From contig NZ_JABXKP010000088.1 of assembly GCF_017114985.1 (NCBI RefSeq), positions 27,028 to 91,027 on the forward strand: a stretch of DNA of 64,000 nt. Direction: 5' to 3'. The notes beneath the pieces are model-generated. The model was given only the letters and a program-made list of their open reading frames with translations. It did not search any database and was not told where the DNA came from. The position numbers and the translations under genes are program-made. This document shows, in pieces, positions 1-6,059 of this stretch (its first letter is position 1; every line of letters begins with the position of its first letter). This DNA is from Nostoc sp. JL33 (lineage in GTDB: Bacteria > Cyanobacteriota > Cyanobacteriia > Cyanobacteriales > Nostocaceae).

Positions 1-53
1 ACATATTCATGAGAATCCAGGTATCTGAAATCTTGAGGGTATTCAAAAGACAT
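1..53 (-). CDS. gcvH: Glycine cleavage system H protein, 5' end only
   Basis: Only the first 17 codons are in the window; the gene continues past the left edge. The minus strand reads MSFEYPQDFRYLDSHEY, which matches the start of cyanobacterial GcvH, the lipoyl carrier protein that shuttles the aminomethyl group between the P, T and L proteins of glycine decarboxylation (photorespiration, one-carbon supply). A purine-rich ribosome binding site (AGGGAGAGG) lies just upstream of the ATG. It follows gcvT by 125 bp on the same strand, the usual gcvT-gcvH order. The lipoylated lysine region is not visible. Confidence 0.75.
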   Translation of the reverse strand, partial: MSFEYPQDFRYLDSHEY

Positions 54-178
54 ATCACATCCTCTCCCTTATCAAAAAAATTATTACCCCAATAGTCATC
101 CAAGCCATATCTGGTAATGAACCTTACTGTAGATTGAGTAACTTACAACACATTATTCCTCAAAAACCTTGGCGCTTA

Positions 179-1315
179 TCAGTTGACGACACGATTTTTT
201 GACCGATAAAAGGGACGTTTAACTACAACTGCTGGATAAGCTTTGCCGCGAATTTCGACTTCTACCTGCTGAGTGACGGTTGCTAACTGGCTGGGAACGT
301 AGGCTAAGGCAATCGGATAACCAAGTGTGGGCGACAGAGTGCCACTGGTAACTTCTCCCACAATTTTACCTGCGGATAACACTTGATAGCCGTGACGGGC
401 AATGTTACGTCCTTGAGTTTGCAAACCTACCAATCGGCGCTGCACTCCAACGGCTTTTTGCCGTGCTAAAACTTCCCGACCAATAAAATCGCCTTTGGTA
501 TCTAAGTGAACTAGCCATCCCAAACCTGCTTCTAAGGGTGTGGTGGTGTCATCGATATCTTGTCCGTAAAGTGCCATCGCTGCTTCTAGCCGCAGAGTGT
601 CTCTCGCACCGAGTCCACAGGGAATAACACCAGCTTTATCGAGACTTCGCCACAATTCTACTCCCACATCCGGGTCTACCATCACCTCAAAGCCATCTTC
701 TCCGGTGTAACCTGTGCGGGCTAGGAAGGCGGGTTTACCTAGTAGGGTTGCTTCTAAATGTCCGAAGGCTTTGATTGGTTGTAAGTCTTCTTGCACTAAT
801 GGCTGGAGATATTTAATCGCTTTTGGCCCTTGCACGGCTATTAAGACTTTATCTGGTGAAAGGTCTTGGAATTGCAGTTTATCCAAGTCAAGGTGTTGCA
901 ATAGCCATGCTTTATCTTTACTGGAGGTTGCCGCATTAACTATGATAAATGCCTTCTGTGTCCCAGTGGCGTCTTCACCTTGATAATAAACAATAATGTC
1001 GTCAATAATTCCGGCTTGGGGATTTAACAATACGGTGTATTGCGCTTGACCGATTTGCAAACGACTCAAGTCTGAAGGCACTAGTGGCTGGAGTTGGGAA
1101 ATCAGGTTTTTACCTTGGAGGGTAAATTTACCCATGTGGGAAATATCGAACATTCCGGCTGTATTTCTTACAGCCTCGTGTTCGCGGCTAATACCACTAA
1201 ATTGCACGGGCATTTCCCAACCGCCAAAGCTGGTAAGGCGGGCTTTGAGTTCTACACCCAGTTGATATAAAGGGGTTCGCGCCAGAGATTGGGCGTTGTC
1301 TTCTTGATTAGCCAC
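179..1315 (-). CDS. gcvT: Aminomethyltransferase, glycine cleavage T protein
   Basis: T protein of the glycine cleavage system. It moves the methylene group from the lipoyl-bound aminomethyl of GcvH to tetrahydrofolate and releases ammonia. At 378 residues it is full length for the family. The folate-binding GcvT domain is seen as MFDISHMG (55-62), the typical TGYTGEDG (201-208), GLGARDTLRLEA (234-245) and GQDID (251-255). The ATG gives a natural N-terminus before LYQLGVELKAR and GGWEMPVQF. gcvH lies immediately downstream, so the two are probably cotranscribed. No unusual residue is seen. Confidence 0.95.
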   Translation of the reverse strand: MANQEDNAQSLARTPLYQLGVELKARLTSFGGWEMPVQFSGISREHEAVRNTAGMFDISHMGKFTLQGKNLISQLQPLVPSDLSRLQIGQAQYTVLLNPQAGIIDDIIVYYQGEDATGTQKAFIIVNAATSSKDKAWLLQHLDLDKLQFQDLSPDKVLIAVQGPKAIKYLQPLVQEDLQPIKAFGHLEATLLGKPAFLARTGYTGEDGFEVMVDPDVGVELWRSLDKAGVIPCGLGARDTLRLEAAMALYGQDIDDTTTPLEAGLGWLVHLDTKGDFIGREVLARQKAVGVQRRLVGLQTQGRNIARHGYQVLSAGKIVGEVTSGTLSPTLGYPIALAYVPSQLATVTQQVEVEIRGKAYPAVVVKRPFYRSKNRVVN

Positions 1316-1379
1316 AGGTAATTATTATGCGATCGCACCTCAACATCTATCATCCTACGAGATGCTTTCTGGTTTTACA

Positions 1380-1490
1380 GTCTTGTATATCGAATTTGGG
1401 CATTGGGCATTGGGCATTGGGCATTGGGCATTAGTTATTTTTCCTCATCTCCCTTATCTCCCTCATCTCCCTTATCTCCCTCATCTCCTT
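1380..1490. repeat. Short tandem heptamer and nonamer repeats
   Basis: About four copies of GGGCATT (roughly 1396-1431) are followed by alternating CTCATCTCC and CTTATCTCC units (1441-1490). These are the short tandemly repeated sequences typical of filamentous cyanobacteria. The same motifs recur near 24842, 26760 and 32270. Confidence 0.8.
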
Positions 1491-1553
1491 TATCGTCTTC
1501 TGTAAGCTTTAATAGTTAGTGGTGCAAGTGTTGAGATTTATTAAGAAGAGATT

Positions 1554-2051
1554 ATGAAATATTGGCGACAGTTAGCTAGCTTTGTCTTAGCTATGGTTCT
1601 TTTTTTGTTTCCCCTATCGGCGCAAGCTGCAAGTTCTTCGAGTATTACCCGTTCTGTGGGGAATGATGAATTTAAGGGCAAAGATTACTCTGGTCAGAGT
1701 TTAATTGGCACTGAGTTTACCAATCTCAAATTAGAGAATGCTAATTTTACCAATGCTAACTTACGTGGTGGCGTGTTTAACGGTAGCCTATTGGAGGGAG
1801 TAAATCTGCATGGTGCCGATTTTAGTGAAGGCATAGCCTATCTAACAAGGTTTAAGGATGCTGATTTAACTGATGCTGTGTTGACTGATGCAATGATGCT
1901 GCGTTCTAGTTTTGATGGCGTGGATATCACAGGTGCTGATTTTACGAATGCGATTTTAGATGGAATACAAGTGAAAAAACTTTGTGTTGCGGCAAGTGGT
2001 GTGAATTCTAAAACTGGTGTAGATACTCGTAAGTCTTTAGGATGTAAGTAG
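1554..2051 (+). CDS. Secreted pentapeptide-repeat protein
   Basis: A 165-residue protein with a clear signal peptide (hydrophobic 8-24, AQA cleavage motif at 23-25), so it is probably periplasmic or thylakoid-lumenal. Residues about 48-137 are A(D/N)LXX pentapeptide repeats (NLKLENANFTNANLRGG, GVNLHGADF, DADLTDAVL, GVDITGADF), which fold as a right-handed quadrilateral beta helix. The C-terminus carries two cysteines (CVAASG... LGCK) that could form a disulphide. Similar lumenal pentapeptide proteins occur widely in cyanobacteria, but the function is unknown. A purine-rich AAGAAGAG precedes the ATG, and a hairpin at 2059-2086 follows the stop. Confidence 0.85.
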   Translation: MKYWRQLASFVLAMVLFLFPLSAQAASSSSITRSVGNDEFKGKDYSGQSLIGTEFTNLKLENANFTNANLRGGVFNGSLLEGVNLHGADFSEGIAYLTRFKDADLTDAVLTDAMMLRSSFDGVDITGADFTNAILDGIQVKKLCVAASGVNSKTGVDTRKSLGCK

Positions 2052-2058
2052 AATCTAA

Positions 2059-2086
2059 CCCCTCTTCTTCGCTGGTGAAGAGGGGG
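2059..2086 (+). terminator. Hairpin after the pentapeptide gene
   Basis: CCCCTCTTC (2059-2067) pairs with GAAGAGGGG (2077-2085) over a 9-nt loop, eight bases after the stop codon. The following T-run is weak (ATACTATTTT), so this is a probable but imperfect intrinsic terminator. It could also be one of the genome's GC-rich repeat hairpins. Confidence 0.45.
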
Positions 2087-2128
2087 ATACTATTTTAAAC
2101 CGTTTTCGGATGCAGAGGGCGATCGCGT

Positions 2129-2495
2129 TTACAATAACTCTAAAAATCGCTCAACTTTTATACGAGCTTGTTTCAAAATTTTAGCTAGAGTAGAACGCTT
2201 ATATTATGTCCGCTTGATTACTTATTAAACCCGAAGAACCCCACCCCCAACCCCTCCCCGCAAGCGGGGAGGGGAGACAAAGCACAGCTTTGGCGGGGTG
2301 GGGTTCTTTTATTATAGGTAATTTGGCGGATATGATATTAACTGGTCGATGAGCCGGAACCGTCAATTTTAATACTTCATCTGGGGTGAGCTTTTCAAGT
2401 CTGATGTGACTACCTCGCTGCCGGACAACTATCCATCCATCTCTTTGTAAAGCAGCAATAATCTCAGTATAGGGTAGGTTTGGAACTTTGCTCAC
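2129..2495 (-). pseudogene. hicA: HicA toxin split by a 136-bp MITE-like insertion
   Basis: HicA is a small mRNA interferase with a dsRBD-like fold and a catalytic histidine, visible here as GSHIRL. The minus-strand frame is normal to AHRPV, then runs into the element at 2202-2337 and stops at 2199 (98 codons with a foreign tail). Beyond the element (2129-2198) lies the missing C-terminus, KRSTLAKILKQARIKVERF followed by LELL and TAA. Joining the halves after removing the element and one copy of the 3-bp duplication gives an uninterrupted 75-residue protein, the usual HicA length. The upstream hicB-like gene overlaps it by 4 bp. The product is presumed inactive, because the C-terminal helix is replaced. 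Confidence 0.85.
2202..2337. mobile_element. 136-bp MITE-like element with TIRs and TTA duplication
   Basis: The left end reads TATTATGTCCGC and the right end, reverse complemented, TATCATATCCGCC. These imperfect terminal inverted repeats extend about 24 bp (TTGATTACTTAT against AAATTACCTAT). TTA is duplicated on both sides (2199-2201 and 2338-2340). The interior contains a GC-rich palindrome (CCCCTCCCCGC... GCGGGGAGGGG and GAACCCCACCCC... GGGGTGGGGTTC). It encodes no transposase. A similar single end, TATTATGTCCGCTTAA, lies near 47082. It interrupts hicA. Confidence 0.8.
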
Positions 2496-2692
2496 AGAAC
2501 TAATTCCCTGACGATCGCTCCTTCAGTAATGAATTCGTTTTCCAGTGGCTCAAGGTAAAGTTCTATTGCTTCTTGGATATTTTCTAATGCTTCTTCGAGA
2601 GTTTCTCCTTCACTGATACAGCCTGGAAGTGAGGGAACATAGACGGTGTATCCGCCTTCATCACTGGGTTCTAATAGAACTTTTATCTTCAT
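2492..2692 (-). CDS. hicB: HicB-like antitoxin
   Basis: A 66-residue protein of the HicB/UPF0150 fold: MKIKVLLEPSDEGGYTVYVP, then SLPGCISEGETLEEALENI and an acidic C-terminal helix. HicB proteins neutralise HicA and often repress their own operon. No separate DNA-binding domain is visible, as in the short HicB form. It overlaps hicA by 4 bp and would be translated first. Its partner is disrupted, so this may now be an orphan antitoxin. Its own frame is intact. Confidence 0.85.
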   Translation of the reverse strand: MKIKVLLEPSDEGGYTVYVPSLPGCISEGETLEEALENIQEAIELYLEPLENEFITEGAIVRELVL

Positions 2693-2860
2693 ACTTGAGC
2701 TTTGTAACTACTTTTTCTATTTTGAATTACTTTTGTGCTGTACTAGTACACCACGGCGTAAATAGAGCAACCATTTAAAATCCATAAAAAGCCTATTCCA
2801 TAATACTTTTGAATGCGTGAATGCGTGAATGCGTGAATGCGTGACTTCCGCCGTGCGGTA

Positions 2861-4753
2861 CTAGTGATATGCTTCTCTTAAAAAGCTGGCATAATTTGTC
2901 CGAACCGTCATAGTAGTAGGATGACTTACACCTAAAGTCCGTTCACAAATTTTCAAAGCTTTCTCAAATAAGGGTTTGGCTTTCCTGTAGCGTCTTGTAT
3001 TACGGTAGAGTGCTGCTAGATTGTTTAGACTAATGGCGACATCGGGATGGTTGTCTCCCAGCAGGCGTTTACTGAGTTCTAAAGCTTGCTGATACAAGGG
3101 TTCGGCTTTGCTATAGCGTCCTGTAGATTCGTAGAGTTGTGCTAAATTGTTCAGGCTAGTGCCAACATCGATATGTTCTTCTCCCAGCAGGCGTTTTCTC
3201 AGTTCTAAAGCTTGCTTAAGCAAAGGTTCCGCTTCGCTGTAGCGTCCTGTATAACAGTACAATGCTGCTAAATTGTTCAGGGTAGTGGCGACATGGGGAT
3301 GTTCTTCTCCCACTAGGCGTTTCCACAGTTCTAAAGCTTGGTGATACAAAGGTTCGGCTTCGCTATAGCCTCCTCTAGATTCGTAGACTAATGCTAAATA
3401 GCTCAAGGTAGTGGCGACATCGGTATGTTCTTCTCCCAGCAGGCGTTTTCTCAGTTCTAAAACTTGCTCAAGCAAGGGTTCGGCTTCGCTATAGCGTCCT
3501 GTAAATTCGTAGATTCTTGCTAAATTGTTCAGGCTAGTGGCGACATCAAGATGGTTGTCTCCCAGCAAACGTTTTCTGAGTTCTAAAGCTTGCTGATATA
3601 AAGGTTCAGCTTCGTTATAGCGTCCTGTAGATTCGTAGAGTCCTGCTAAATTGTTCAGATTAGCAACGACATCGGAATGTTCTAAATTAAGATGATTTTG
3701 AGTCAGTTCTACAGACTGTTGCAACCAAGGTTCTGCTTGCTGATAAAGTTCTTGACCTTGATAAAACCAGGCTAATTTGGTAAACAGAGTAATTAGATTT
3801 TCATCGCTCAAATATTCGGATAGGTGGGTTGCAACTTCTGTAATGTGCGGGATATGTGGAGTGAGGTTGAGAATATCTTCAGGGTTAAGCTGTTGGGGAA
3901 TTAACTTTGCTACCTCTAGCATCATCGCTGCAAATTTAGTTTTTGCTTCATCCGCCTCACTTGAGTTATCCAATTTCATTTGGATAAGTCGCCGAATCTG
4001 TGGATTTAGACGATAAATTCCTTTACTTTTCTGTTGTAGCAAATGCAATTCTAGTAAATCGGCTATGGCTTTCTCCCAAAGTTGTTGTTTTTTGTCATCT
4101 TCTATCGTCTCAACAGATAAGGGAATGTCAGCTAATGCACACAAACTTAGCAAATAGCCAAAGCTTTGTGCATTTTCATCCAGATGTTCCCAACTCAATT
4201 CAAAAGCTTCAGCTAGACCATATTCATAAGGCATCAAAGAGTTAGCATTAACTACTGCTTCATGTTCTAGTCGCTTTCTCTGTAGCTGCATCAGCAGTGT
4301 TTCCAGAGACAAATCTGGCATTTTATTCAGATATCGCCCCACTAGTTCTAACGCTAAAGGCAAATATCCCAAAAATTTACAAATTCTTCTCGCAACCCAA
4401 GGTTCTTGTTGCAGCCGTTCCCAAACCACCAGCGATTTTAATAATTTCATGGCCGCCAATGGTTTGAGGACATCCAATTCGCTATTATATTTCGCGCTCA
4501 GGTAAGCTTGTAACTTTTCTAGTTTGCCCCGACTGTTGGAAATAGCTAACTCAGGATAATTCTGGGCGAACTTGTCGTATACCTCGCCCATCCACTTTCT
4601 GAAAGCAGCAATATCAACGTTTAATTCGCTGGCAAGTTTAGCTTCACTGTTACCTAAGTTTTTAGTCTTAAAATATTTTATAAAAGCTGCCGTTTGCTTT
4701 AGAGATAAGTCATGAGTAGCAGCTTCTTTGGCTAGAAAATTACCCCATTGCAT
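2861..4753 (-). CDS. TPR protein, paralogue of the NB-ARC gene with the ATPase core deleted
   Basis: 630 residues from ATG 4753. The frame is open 28 codons further upstream, but MQWGNFLAKEAATH aligns with the start of the paralogue at 8474. Residues 1-60 form the shared helical N-terminal domain. The segment that carries the P-loop, kinase-2 and RNBS-B motifs in the paralogue (its residues about 91-268) is missing, and KYNSELD joins directly to VLKPLAAMKLLKSL. The LGYLPLALELVGRYL motif and winged-helix part remain. The C-terminal half has about seven 42-residue kinesin-light-chain-type TPRs (NNLAxLYxSTGRYSEAEPL). It cannot bind ATP like its sister and may act as a scaffold, a decoy or a decaying copy. 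The frame is otherwise intact. Confidence 0.75.
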   Translation of the reverse strand: MQWGNFLAKEAATHDLSLKQTAAFIKYFKTKNLGNSEAKLASELNVDIAAFRKWMGEVYDKFAQNYPELAISNSRGKLEKLQAYLSAKYNSELDVLKPLAAMKLLKSLVVWERLQQEPWVARRICKFLGYLPLALELVGRYLNKMPDLSLETLLMQLQRKRLEHEAVVNANSLMPYEYGLAEAFELSWEHLDENAQSFGYLLSLCALADIPLSVETIEDDKKQQLWEKAIADLLELHLLQQKSKGIYRLNPQIRRLIQMKLDNSSEADEAKTKFAAMMLEVAKLIPQQLNPEDILNLTPHIPHITEVATHLSEYLSDENLITLFTKLAWFYQGQELYQQAEPWLQQSVELTQNHLNLEHSDVVANLNNLAGLYESTGRYNEAEPLYQQALELRKRLLGDNHLDVATSLNNLARIYEFTGRYSEAEPLLEQVLELRKRLLGEEHTDVATTLSYLALVYESRGGYSEAEPLYHQALELWKRLVGEEHPHVATTLNNLAALYCYTGRYSEAEPLLKQALELRKRLLGEEHIDVGTSLNNLAQLYESTGRYSKAEPLYQQALELSKRLLGDNHPDVAISLNNLAALYRNTRRYRKAKPLFEKALKICERTLGVSHPTTMTVRTNYASFLREAYH

Positions 4754-4865
4754 AAACAGCTTGTGAAATTTATTTTTAATTCTACTTTGTCTACATTTGG
4801 AAAGCACCTCTCTTTGGGGTAGAAATAGCATTTGCATAGGAACATTTACAAGCAGTGGTTGCCGT

Positions 4866-4950
4866 TAAACATCGCTACTTGAGCCTTTGAACCTCGAAGT
4901 TGAGCCTTTGAGCCTCAAATTTGGCGTTTGGAACTCAAAACAGCTACGCA
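4866..4950. repeat. Short copy of the 21-bp minisatellite end
   Basis: Two to three units of the TTGAGCCTTTGAACCTCGAAG type end in CTCAAATTTGGCGTTTGG and ACTCAAAACAGCTA. The same ending closes the long array at 9082-9333. It lies about 110 bp upstream of the TPR gene. The neighbouring 4947-4980 is a degenerate copy of the GTCTACGAC-type repeat described under the HIP1 insertions. Confidence 0.75.
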
Positions 4951-4982
4951 ATGTCTACGACTGGCTACGCCGGAGCAGTATT

Positions 4983-5085
4983 AAGCTGTTCCACATTTAA
5001 CTTGCTCCCATTAGGGCGGGCTTTTCGGCCCACCCCACAAGATTTTAATTAAATTTAGATATGTAAACTAGATGTGGAACAGCTT
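4983..5085. mobile_element. MITE-like palindromic element, copy 1
   Basis: A 103-bp element with terminal inverted repeats AAGCTGTTCCACATTTAA and (reversed) AAGCTGTTCCACATCTA. The centre carries a GGGCGGGC/GCCCACCCC stem. It has no coding capacity. Similar copies lie at 30808-30908 and 48117-48218. Confidence 0.8.
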
Positions 5086-5112
5086 ATTGACTTGACTATT
5101 GGGTGTGTAAAG

Positions 5113-5191
5113 GCGATCGCTGCTAAAATTTGAACTACAACTGTTGTGTGGCATCCATTTGGTGTGATTTTGGGAAAGGGTGCGATCGTTA
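5113..5191. repeat. 79-bp direct repeat, left copy
   Basis: Differs by a single base from 5981-6059. It starts at a HIP1 site (GCGATCGC) and ends with GTGCGATCGTTA. The last TTA is the stop codon of the DUF3368 gene here, and of the NB-ARC gene in the other copy. The pair brackets the toxin-antitoxin module. Confidence 0.9.
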
Positions 5192-5671
5192 TTCCCCTGC
5201 TTGTTGTTTTAGCAAATCGACCAAACTATTGGATAACCATAAACCAGCATCACGCAAAGCTTGAATCCCAGGAGATATGCTTGGGATTAGTCCCCGTCTT
5301 TTTGCTAATATCAGCAAGCCTCCTGTTCCGATAGTAGTAATACCTAAAGCTTGACCACAACGCCGTGCTGCCCTATCGTCAACAATAGCGGCACAGTCTG
5401 AAGTTTTTAGTGCCAAACTCAATACTTGTGATTCTCCCTTCCCTAAATCCCAAGCTGCTACAACAGGAGCAATAGTATTAACTTCTACTATTTGTGTCCA
5501 AGAAATACTGGGTAATTGTGTTGATGCAACATCATCTTTTGTTGTGACTTCTTCAAAAACACCTAATGGAACTAAAACTTCTGTGAATAATTGTGGAATT
5601 AATTTTGCTTGTTGACTTTTCAACAAAACAATCAAAGGTGAAGAGTTAATAATTACACGATTAATCGACAT
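5189..5671 (-). CDS. DUF3368 PIN-like toxin
   Basis: 160 residues with the DUF3368 layout: VIINSSPLIVLLK at the N-terminus (family form of the first PIN strand, with Asn-Ser in place of the usual Asp), DLGKGESQVLSLAL in the middle, DDRAARRCGQALGI with the acidic pair, and GTGGLLILAKRRGLI. PIN-fold proteins of this kind act as VapC-like ribonucleases and are made with a small antitoxin. It overlaps the upstream UPF0175 gene by 11 bp. Its stop codon sits in the 79-bp direct repeat, so the module may have arrived together with the repeat. Nuclease activity is inferred from the family. Confidence 0.85.
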   Translation of the reverse strand: MSINRVIINSSPLIVLLKSQQAKLIPQLFTEVLVPLGVFEEVTTKDDVASTQLPSISWTQIVEVNTIAPVVAAWDLGKGESQVLSLALKTSDCAAIVDDRAARRCGQALGITTIGTGGLLILAKRRGLIPSISPGIQALRDAGLWLSNSLVDLLKQQAGE

Positions 5672-5915
5672 TTGCCTGTTCCTGGGCTAACTCTTGAGCA
5701 GTATATTGCATAAAATCTACTTGGTAGCGTGATAATGCATTAATAAATTCAGCACGAGTTAGCCCAGCAATTTCTGCTGCTTTGGCTTGTGAAATGTCAC
5801 CTAATTCATACCATTTAACTGCTGCTGCAATTCGCATTTCTTGGATAAATTCTTCAGGATTTTTACGAAGTGCTGAAAATACTGTTTCTGGTAATTGAAT
5901 TGGTACTGTTCGCAT
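5661..5915 (-). CDS. UPF0175 antitoxin-like protein
   Basis: 84 residues: PIQLPETVFSALRKNPEEF, then EMRIAAAVKWYELGDISQAK and AAEIAGLTRAEFINALSRY. This is the UPF0175 family, whose central helix-turn-helix (AAEIAGLTRAEFI) resembles DNA-binding antitoxins. UPF0175 genes usually precede DUF3368 toxin genes, exactly as here, with an 11-bp overlap. Probable role: neutralising the downstream PIN-like protein and autoregulation. Confidence 0.85.
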   Translation of the reverse strand: MRTVPIQLPETVFSALRKNPEEFIQEMRIAAAVKWYELGDISQAKAAEIAGLTRAEFINALSRYQVDFMQYTAQELAQEQANVD

Positions 5916-5980
5916 AAATTTATCCTCAGTTTATTAGAGAGCATTCCTCAGCTTATAGTCAAAAGCGCTAATATTGATGT

Positions 5981-6059
5981 GCGATCGCTGCTAAAATTTG
6001 AACTACAACTGTTGTGTGGCATCCATTTGGTGTGATTTTGTGAAAGGGTGCGATCGTTA
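5981..6059. repeat. 79-bp direct repeat, right copy
   Basis: Partner of 5113-5191 with one substitution (TTTTGTGAAAGG here, TTTTGGGAAAGG there). Its final TTA is the stop codon of the NB-ARC/TPR gene. Confidence 0.9.

Noticed and set aside
714..983. 89-codon plus-strand ORF inside gcvT
   Set aside because: Antisense shadow of a well-defined gene with no independent support.
5146..5334. 62-codon plus-strand ORF over the 79-bp repeat
   Set aside because: Antisense to the DUF3368 gene and includes repeat DNA, without other support.
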